A stretch of 64,000 nt of DNA, from the NCBI RefSeq assembly GCF_009903685.1, contig NZ_JAAABI010000006.1:62001-126000 (forward strand), given 5' to 3'. The notes beneath the pieces are model-generated. The model made no database searches, had not been told where the DNA came from, and saw only the letters and a program-made list of their open reading frames with translations. Origin of the DNA: Flagellimonas ochracea (GTDB taxonomy: Bacteria; Bacteroidota; Bacteroidia; Flavobacteriales; Flavobacteriaceae). Shown here in pieces: positions 57,257 to 64,000 of this stretch (positions are counted from its first letter, which is position 1; every line of letters starts with the position of its first letter). Position numbers and translations under genes: made by a program.

Positions 57257-58039
57257 ATGATAAAGGGCATTATTGTTGATGACGAACCTATTGCAAGAAA
57301 AAGAATATCAAATCTTATAAACGATTTCAGTGATGAACTGGTTCAAATAAGTGCAGAATGTGGCAATGCAGAAAATGCAATTAGTTGCATCAACAAGATT
57401 CAACCACAAATTATCTTTCTTGATATTAAAATGAAAGATATGACCGGGTTTGATGTAATACGAAAAATGAAGGTAAAGGCTCCCCCCGTTATAATATTCA
57501 CAACAGCTTATGATCAGTATGCTCTACAAGCATTTGACTTCTTCGCTTTTGATTTTCTATTGAAACCGTTTAAAGATGATAGATTCTACCAATCCTTAAG
57601 GAGGTCAATAGAGCATATAAAAAAGTCAAATGCCAATCTTTATGAAAAAAAGCTAAATGATTTGATATCCTATGTGAAGGCCCCCAATGCCAATCAATTT
57701 TACTCAAAAAAAGAACGGCTTCTTATAAAATTGGGAAATAAAGCTACTATCATAAATACTAATGATATCAAGTACATTGTTGCAAATGGCTACTATGCTG
57801 AGATATTTACCAATCAAAAGAAATATGTATTAAGAACCTCTCTTACAAAACTTACAAATCAATTGGACCCCAATTGTTTTATTAGAATTCACCGTTCGAC
57901 CATAGTAAATATTAATATGATTCAAGAAGTAGTCTTTTCAGATTATGGTGAGATTGATACCAAAATGCTAGATATGAAACTATTTAGGGTAAGTAAATCA
58001 AATAAGAAAACTTTCTTGAGCAAACTTGGAGCAGAATGA
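57257..58039 (+). CDS. LytTR response regulator
   Basis: A 260-residue regulator. The receiver has the acidic pocket VDDE (8-10), phosphoacceptor D56 in QIIFLDIKMK, and the switch Lys in FLLKPFKDD (about 107). A LytTR DNA-binding domain (about 155-258) has LIKLGNKATIINTNDIKYI, FIRIHRSTIVNINMI and FRVSKSNKK. Partner of the kinase that overlaps it by 4 bp. The neighbouring divergent SusCD operon is the likeliest target. Confidence 0.92.
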   Translation: MIKGIIVDDEPIARKRISNLINDFSDELVQISAECGNAENAISCINKIQPQIIFLDIKMKDMTGFDVIRKMKVKAPPVIIFTTAYDQYALQAFDFFAFDFLLKPFKDDRFYQSLRRSIEHIKKSNANLYEKKLNDLISYVKAPNANQFYSKKERLLIKLGNKATIINTNDIKYIVANGYYAEIFTNQKKYVLRTSLTKLTNQLDPNCFIRIHRSTIVNINMIQEVVFSDYGEIDTKMLDMKLFRVSKSNKKTFLSKLGAE

Positions 58040-59142
58040 AAAACCAAGCACTTAAATATTCAGGGTATATAGATAAAAAATTAGTGCTATTGATGATTTA
58101 CTTCTATACATCATTTTCTCTTGTCTCTTTACTCAAGGTTGGATACTTAAAAGTTAATGGAATGGAGTATTCAAATAGGACTTGGTCCTCGATATTGAAA
58201 TTTCATCTACTTGATTTTTTTGTTGTAATATCCGTAATGACATTGTTGACAATTATTATTAGATATGTGATTATAAAGCGTGTGAAGTTTTTATATGTTA
58301 TTCTTTTACATATATTTTTATCTTTTATGATGGGCCTGCTCATACTTATCGGATTGAGTTTATTGCACAACCTTTTTGGCATGGACTATTACTCTGATTT
58401 TAGCATCCAGGGAATTCTTACCTATATAATAAGGTATATCGATGTCACATTTCCAATATATTTTTGTCTTACTGGAGTAATCTACATTTATTATTACTTA
58501 AATGAAGTAAAGGAAGCTAAATTGAAAGAAGAGATCATAAAAAATCAGTTAAACGATAGCAGAATCAGTGCTCTTCAATCTCAGCTACAGCCACATTTTT
58601 TTTTTAACACATTGAATACAATATCTGGTTTAATAGAAGTTAATCGCAAGGAAGCGCAAAATACCATAGGAGATTTTGGGGAACTGCTTCGAATGATTCT
58701 TGACTTAAGCAAAAAGCGTTTCATTTTACTTGAAAAAGAGATTGAGCTTATGGACAGGTATATTAAAATTGTAACGGTCCGATTTTCAGATCATATTGAA
58801 TTCAGAAAAGAGATAGATTCTGATATAAATTCTCTACTGGTGCCTAGCCTATTATTACAACCTATTGTGGAAAATTGTGTAAAACATGGATATTCAAAAA
58901 ATCATTTGAACTTAAATATCTTAATAAAGATTACTCGTTGCAGCGGTAAGATTAAAATTATTGTCGAAAATAATGGCAAACCAATGAGTGGAAATTTCGA
59001 TAAGGTATTGACCAAAGGTATGGGCTTGAGAAACATAAAAGAAAGATTGGATTCATTATATGCAGGTAATTATCAATTTGAACTTTCGAATAGAACTGCT
59101 TTAAAAGGAGTCAGATATAAACTGCTTTTACCAATATCTTAA
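58036..59142 (+). CDS. LytS-type sensor histidine kinase
   Basis: A 368-residue kinase with four membrane helices in residues 14-155 and a short coiled linker. The His_kinase domain (LQSQLQPHFFFNTLNTISG, phospho-His H187) is followed by the ATPase N-box PIVENCVKHGYS and G-box GMGLRNIKERLDSLY. The membrane part has no known sensor. Co-translated with the response regulator. Confidence 0.92.
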   Translation: MKNQALKYSGYIDKKLVLLMIYFYTSFSLVSLLKVGYLKVNGMEYSNRTWSSILKFHLLDFFVVISVMTLLTIIIRYVIIKRVKFLYVILLHIFLSFMMGLLILIGLSLLHNLFGMDYYSDFSIQGILTYIIRYIDVTFPIYFCLTGVIYIYYYLNEVKEAKLKEEIIKNQLNDSRISALQSQLQPHFFFNTLNTISGLIEVNRKEAQNTIGDFGELLRMILDLSKKRFILLEKEIELMDRYIKIVTVRFSDHIEFRKEIDSDINSLLVPSLLLQPIVENCVKHGYSKNHLNLNILIKITRCSGKIKIIVENNGKPMSGNFDKVLTKGMGLRNIKERLDSLYAGNYQFELSNRTALKGVRYKLLLPIS

Positions 59143-59380
59143 AAAGTCTAATGGTAATGCATTTAATAGGGGTAAAACCGCACATGGGCCATTTGAAACT
59201 GTAGACACCCCAATCTTTGGTGAAGGTTAGAATGAAAGTAAGTTAATTGTACCAATAGGTGTTTTAACCAAAATAATATGGATTCAAGTATAATACATTT
59301 TCAACAAGCTTCAAGCTTTCACGTAATAATCATTCTTTGAAAACAAATATTTGAAGAACATTCTGAATTGGGAAATAAAC

Positions 59381-60386
59381 TGTGACTACATCAACTAAAA
59401 GTGTGCTATTATGATAATAAATCAAGAGACACTTTTGACATGGAAAAGACAAGGGAAATTGAACATTGTTTGAGATGGAAGTTCAAACTAAGGGTACTGG
59501 AATTTGCAAAGGATTATGGCAAGGTCAAGGAGACCTGTGAAATGTTCAATGTGAGCAGGAGCACTTGCTTCAATTGGAAAAGAAGGTTTGATGAACATTG
59601 TGCAAAGGGTCTTTTAAGGAAAAGGAGAGAAGCTGATACCTGCCCCAAGAGAATTAATCAAAGAACAGTTGAACTGATGTTGAACCTTAGAAAGGAATAC
59701 AAACTTGGCACATGGTGTATCAAATGGTACTTGGAAAGATACCATGACATCAATGTCTCCGAATCAAGTGTCTGTAGAACCCTGAAAAGGAATGGCGTAA
59801 AACCACTCAAGCGGAACATTGCCAAGAGGGCCATGGGACCGGCACGATATGCCAAGGAAACCTCGGGACACCATGTCCAAGTGGATGTCAAGTGCTTGGT
59901 CTTCCACACCAACGAAGGAAAATAGATAAAACGGCACCAGTACAGGGCCATTGACGATTGCACATGTATCAGGGCATTGAAAATATATGAAAGGCACAAC
60001 CAATCAAGCTCCATTGACTTTATGGATTACGTGGTCGACAAGTTCCCGTTCCGTATCCATACGGTCCAGACCGACAACGGGCACGAGTTCCAATCCAGGT
60101 TTAACTGGCATGTAAAGGACCTTGGCATGGAGCAACGTTATATAAAGGTAGAAAGACCACAGCTCAACGGAAAGGTGGAGCGGTCACACCTCACCGACAA
60201 GAAGGGGTTTTATCAGCTACTGAACTACTCTGGAGATGTGGACTTGAACAAAAAAATAAAGCAATGGGAGGACTTTTATAACTTTGATAGGTACCATGGT
60301 GCATTTACAGGAAAGACACCCTATGAAATCTTAATGCATCACTTGAAAAAATAAGGTTTTGGTGCCATTTTAGCTAAAGTAGCGCA
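59381..60386 (+). mobile_element. IS481-like insertion sequence (about 1.0 kb)
   Basis: One transposase gene with imperfect ends: the left TGTGACTACATCAACTAAAA resembles the complement of the right end TGCGCTACTTTAGCTAAAA. The limits are approximate (within about 20 bp), and no target duplication was confirmed. Confidence 0.6.
59440..60354 (+). pseudogene. IS481-like transposase with one in-frame stop
   Basis: From ATG 59440 (MEKTREIEHCLRWKFKLRVL) the protein reads as a full IS481-type transposase with HTH (CEMFNVSRSTCFNWKRRF) and DDE core. The core has VDVKCLVF, the second Asp in VQTDNGHEFQ and the Glu in LNGKVERSH. The frame is broken only by TAG at 59923-59925, in a place where the family has Lys (NEGK-stop-IKR), so one base change (AAG to TAG) killed it. 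The rest of the frame is open. Confidence 0.82.
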
Positions 60387-60514
60387 GTACTAGTTTATGC
60401 TTATCACCCCAATGGCAAAGGAGTTTAAGAAAAGAAACAGGAATAAGCCGATGAATTGAAAAAATTAAATGTAATAATTGTTTTATTCATTCGTCAATTA
60501 TATATACTAGAATT

Positions 60515-61573
60515 ATGAATGTAGCAACTTTTGGTGATGTCTCCTTACTGTTAAATGCATTGGGTGCGGGAAATGGTTTTCTATTATTCATCATGTTTCT
60601 AAGACGCAATAGCAGAAAATGTAGCTATTTAAACCTTACCATTTCGTTAATTTTTCTAACCTTCTCGATTATAATATTAAACACCATTATTAATAGTGCA
60701 GGTCTATCTCACTTCTTCAAAACTTTTGAAGATTTTAGCAATGCCATTAATTTTACCTTGTCACCTTTATTGTTCATTTATATAAAATCCCTTAGTGAGA
60801 ATGAAAATTATTTAAAGGCAAAATCTGTTCATTTTGTGCCATTTTATCTGTGTATTACTATACTTCTTTGCTCCTTGATTTCCACAACTGAAATTGCTCT
60901 TTTTCTTAGAAGTCGAGTTCTCGACAGTACAGCATTAAAAGTGATATGGAATCTCCATTTTTTGACTTACATTCTACTACCCCTGAAGCTCCTAAACAAC
61001 AATAGAGTTAAAGACTTGTTTTTGCCAAAACTGCTGATATTTGGGGTTGGGTTAATTTGGCTTTTAAATTTGTCATTATTTGTTTATTCTAGGGTTATTG
61101 AGCCTGTCAATCCAATTGTTAGTCTAAACATTGCATTGGGTTTTACTCTAATTATTGTGTGGTATTCTTTTAAAAAATTAAATTCAACCTCAAATAATTA
61201 TGAGCAGGGTAAATATTTAAATATCAATTTAAATGAACAATTACAATATCAAAATATCGACAAAGTAATATGGGAAAAGAAATATTTCAGAAAACCCGGA
61301 TTGAACATCAGAGAGCTGTCTGATATTCTTGAAATACCATATTTTAAGTTAAGTGCTCATCTAAACAATGTTCACCATAAAAATTTTAATGAGTATATCA
61401 ATTCCTACAGAATCAAAGAAGTCGTTCATAATCTTCAATCAAATCTACATTACAACTATACAATTGCCGGGCTTGCCAAAAAATCAGGATTTAAATCCAC
61501 CTCCTCTTTTTACGAAGCGTTCAAGAAAGAAACAGGGACTACACCTAAGGATTTCATAAAACGCAGATTTTAA
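60515..61573 (+). CDS. membrane-bound AraC family regulator
   Basis: A 352-residue protein with seven or so membrane helices in residues 10-215 and an AraC-type double helix-turn-helix at the C-terminus (LNIRELSDILEIPYFKLSAH, TIAGLAKKSGFKSTSSFYEA, FKKETGTTPKDFIKRRF). Such membrane AraC regulators are frequent in Flavobacteriia. It stands before the metallopeptidase pseudogene and may have controlled it. Confidence 0.9.
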   Translation: MNVATFGDVSLLLNALGAGNGFLLFIMFLRRNSRKCSYLNLTISLIFLTFSIIILNTIINSAGLSHFFKTFEDFSNAINFTLSPLLFIYIKSLSENENYLKAKSVHFVPFYLCITILLCSLISTTEIALFLRSRVLDSTALKVIWNLHFLTYILLPLKLLNNNRVKDLFLPKLLIFGVGLIWLLNLSLFVYSRVIEPVNPIVSLNIALGFTLIIVWYSFKKLNSTSNNYEQGKYLNINLNEQLQYQNIDKVIWEKKYFRKPGLNIRELSDILEIPYFKLSAHLNNVHHKNFNEYINSYRIKEVVHNLQSNLHYNYTIAGLAKKSGFKSTSSFYEAFKKETGTTPKDFIKRRF

Positions 61574-61668
61574 TTGTACTCATATATCCGTATTTGCAAT
61601 TACGGATGCATCCTTTTTTTAATGGTCAACCATTGTTGCTAATATTGTTCTAGCAAAGTTGACCACTT

Positions 61669-63125
61669 ATGAAAAATTCCTTTTATCAAATCCGGATTAT
61701 TTCCATTCTTGTTCTCATCATCAGCAGCATAGGTATTCTGAAAGCACAAGTAAAATATGAAGTGCAGCTTAGCGACTACTCAAAAATTCATGTTATTGCT
61801 TATATGGAAACTTCCGAAAATCGTCTCTATATGCCTATTCAAATTCCAAACGACTTGCCAAATGGTCCGGCCAGTTTTGTACGGAACTTAAATATTCATG
61901 ACCAAAACGGAAATGTTGCCATTTTAAACGCTTTTAACAAAGAAGATTTTTATGAGTGGCATCTCGAAAATCATGAAGAAAAGATTGTTGTGGAATATGA
62001 TCTTCTGATTGAGCATTATTTGTATAATCGGCCATTTGGGTTGGAGGAAGTTGCTAATCGAGAAGAAGACGGGGTTATGATCATTGGAAAATATCTTTTT
62101 ATAATACCCTCTTGGGATGAAGGCAATTCGAATAATGTTGAATTTATTTTGCCTGAATCCTGGAAAGTTAGTACTGCTCGGACGAATAACAATTCACAAA
62201 TGAAATTCCAAAGGGTTAAAGGAATTGATTTACGTGAAAATGTAATTTATATCGGCGAGCACAAAGAAGAGACTATAAAAATTGGTGGGGTAAACTTAAG
62301 GGTCATTATAGGAGCATCTCTGGAAGCCAAAAGAGAGACAATCCTTTACTACCTAAAACCAAATATGGTTGCAATTAGAGATTTGTTTGGTGGAACACCG
62401 AGGGATTATTACCTAATCGTTTTTAACGAAGGGGAGATTGCCGGCGGAGCCTTTAATCAGAGCTATAGCATGTTATTTGAAAAACCTATTAGTGATAACA
62501 GTTCGGTGCTATGGGGACATGGAATGATACATGAAACATTTCATCTGTGGAATGGGAGAAATTAATTCCAAAAGAACAAATGGAATGGTTTAGAGAAGGC
62601 GTCACCGAATATTTAAGCATACAAGTGCAAGCTTTAAATGGTTCAATGTCAAAAAATACCATTGAGAAGAAGATTGAAAATTCATACAGAAGATATTTTT
62701 TGTCTACCGTAATGGGGCAAAGTATGTCACTCCAAAGGGCAGGTGACAACAAGCACAAGAACAGGATGAAAGTCTATGGTCTTGGAACATTTTTTTCTCT
62801 AATACTTGATATTGAGATTAGAAGTGCGAATGTAAACAAAGCCGGATTAAGAGAGGTACTACGTAGTATGTATCAAGATTTTGCTATGAAAGACAAAATG
62901 TACAGCTTGGAGGATATAATCAAATATGTAAACAAGGTCGCTGAAATCGATTTGACATTATTATTTGACAAATATGTTATGGGCACGGAGATACTAAATC
63001 CTAAAATGCATCTGGCTAAAGCAGGATTACAAATTACAAAAATGTATGATGAAACATACATAGCCCCATCTGGGAAGGCAGATAATTTGGCGAAAAAAAT
63101 AAGAAGGTCAATTTACAACTACTAA
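61669..63125 (+). pseudogene. zinc metallopeptidase (M1/M61-like), frameshifted
   Basis: Two frames, 61669-62565 and 62547-63125, form one protein of about 480 residues with signal peptide (MKNSFYQIRIISILVLIISS). The first ends just after the zinc motif HETFHLWNG (HExxH), the second starts with EKLIPKEQMEWFREGVTEYL, which contains the third zinc ligand Glu. The break at about 62550-62565 is one missing or extra base. If not a sequencing error the gene is dead. Confidence 0.75.
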
Positions 63126-63162
63126 ATAGCACATCTTTCCTAATTGTAAAAACGATAAGAAC

Positions 63163-64000
63163 ATGACAATTTCCAATTTAATTCGTTTATCACTATGCAT
63201 ACTGACAAGTATGCTATTTGGCCTTTTTCAACTGAAATCACAAAATGTTTCAGAAAAGTCACTCCCGGAAATACAAAGTGCAGAGCAATTGATAATTGAG
63301 GGTGTCAATGTGATCAGTATGTTATCAGATGCTATTAGTTATAATCAAAATGTCTATATATCTAAAGGTGTAATTGATAGCATAATACCGTCAAAATATC
63401 AATTACACGAAACTGACCCAACGACCTTAGTTATCAATGGCAAATTAAAATTTTTAATCCCCGGGTTAATGGATGCACATGCCCATATTGACGAGGTCTT
63501 TACAGGTGAATTTTATAGCGACGCCCCTATTTACTTATCGTACGGAGTGACATCTTTAATCAACCTAAATGGAAACAAAAGAATTCTTGATTTCAGAAAT
63601 GGTCTTTCGAAGGGGTCAATAGAGGGTTGGTATCCACGAATTTTTACGGCAGGAAATTATATAAATGAACCTTTTTTCACTTCACCAATGGAAGTAGAAA
63701 ATGAAGTAATCAGGCAAGTAGAAGCGGGATTTGATCTTATTAAAACCCATGGCTCCCTGAGCAGTGAATCATTTGAGCGCTTGCATAATGTATCTAATAA
63801 AAATAATATCCCGGTAATTGGCCATGCCCCACGCAACTTATCAATATCAGAAGTATGGAAGAACAAGCATAATCTTGCACATGGCGAGGAATTTATGTAT
63901 ACCGCTTTTCAGCCGATTATTACCAGACAATGGCAGATACTTTTTTTTGCGGGGATATTATCTTTAATAGCACTTGTGATAATCGAGGTTTTTCACCTTT
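63163..64000 (+). CDS. amidohydrolase-family protein, N-terminal part (cut by window edge)
   Basis: The frame from ATG 63163 is open to the edge (279 codons). Residues 1-27 are a signal peptide or anchor (MTISNLIRLSLCILTSMLFG). The metal motif GLMDAHAHIDE (HxH) and later KTHGSLS, VIGHAPR and NLAHGEEF are typical of imidazolonepropionase-like amidohydrolases. After HGEEFMYTAFQPI comes a hydrophobic segment (FAGILSLIALVIIEVF) that looks like a membrane helix, unusual inside a TIM barrel; it may be an inserted helix or the end of the barrel. Substrate unknown. Confidence 0.8.
   Translation, partial: MTISNLIRLSLCILTSMLFGLFQLKSQNVSEKSLPEIQSAEQLIIEGVNVISMLSDAISYNQNVYISKGVIDSIIPSKYQLHETDPTTLVINGKLKFLIPGLMDAHAHIDEVFTGEFYSDAPIYLSYGVTSLINLNGNKRILDFRNGLSKGSIEGWYPRIFTAGNYINEPFFTSPMEVENEVIRQVEAGFDLIKTHGSLSSESFERLHNVSNKNNIPVIGHAPRNLSISEVWKNKHNLAHGEEFMYTAFQPIITRQWQILFFAGILSLIALVIIEVFHL

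Overview
The window is a chromosomal segment of a marine-type Flavobacteriaceae bacterium (phylum Bacteroidota), most like the Muricauda/Maribacter/Zobellia group. This rests on SusC/SusD and LytTR gene families, Bacteroidota-style IS elements and tyrosine integrase, LemA/DUF3137 pairs, a tmRNA tag ending in ALAA, and AT-rich intergenic DNA. The genus is an inference.

Positions 1-15.75 kb are ordinary core genome: an edge-truncated FG-GAP repeat protein, an AraC regulator, a TPR protein with an outer-membrane beta-barrel partner, LemA and DUF3137 proteins, FtsE, a ROK-family polyphosphate glucokinase, TypA/BipA, KdsA, a DUF1801 protein, an alanine-dehydrogenase/saccharopine-dehydrogenase-like enzyme, and the tmRNA gene ssrA.

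An accessory region begins at the 3' end of ssrA. A frameshifted tyrosine integrase sits right behind the tmRNA terminator, preceded by three copies of an 11-bp repeat. It is followed by a 1497-bp IS3-like element without target duplication, a RadC-like gene whose end runs into the IS, ssb and a wrecked IS1182-like transposase. These look like remains of an integrative element.

From 21.5 to 36.0 kb lies the most unusual part. It holds a sugar-motif glycosyltransferase, a GH76-like enzyme and a GT4 glycosyltransferase. Then comes a tightly packed six-gene operon (24.9-36.0 kb): two paralogous HNH-type proteins, a 1905-residue repetitive protein ending in 49 uninterrupted Gly-X-Y triplets, a 248-residue collagen-like protein with 51 uninterrupted triplets, a GT2 enzyme and a GT2-TPR-GT2 enzyme. 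Both collagen-like proteins end in the same short helical cap, and none of the six proteins has an obvious signal peptide. I read this as a system that builds and glycosylates a collagen-like polymer; the role of the HNH proteins is unknown. A tRNA 3'-end fragment lies just downstream.

From 36.2 to 42.7 kb are several gene remnants, a membrane LytTR regulator, a CPBP protease, an alpha/beta hydrolase, and a two-gene AbiE-like toxin-antitoxin module headed by a 28-bp perfect palindrome plus a second 14-bp palindrome with the same core. From 42.8 to 48.7 kb is a three-gene operon of a large alkaline-phosphatase-superfamily protein and two membrane proteins. A second, inverted copy of the IS3-like element follows (48.76-50.26 kb).

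Positions 51-64 kb hold a SusC/SusD/lipoprotein operon, divergently placed from a LytTR response regulator and its LytS-type kinase, then an IS481-like element broken by one stop codon, a membrane-bound AraC regulator, a frameshifted zinc metallopeptidase and an edge-truncated amidohydrolase with an unexpected hydrophobic segment.
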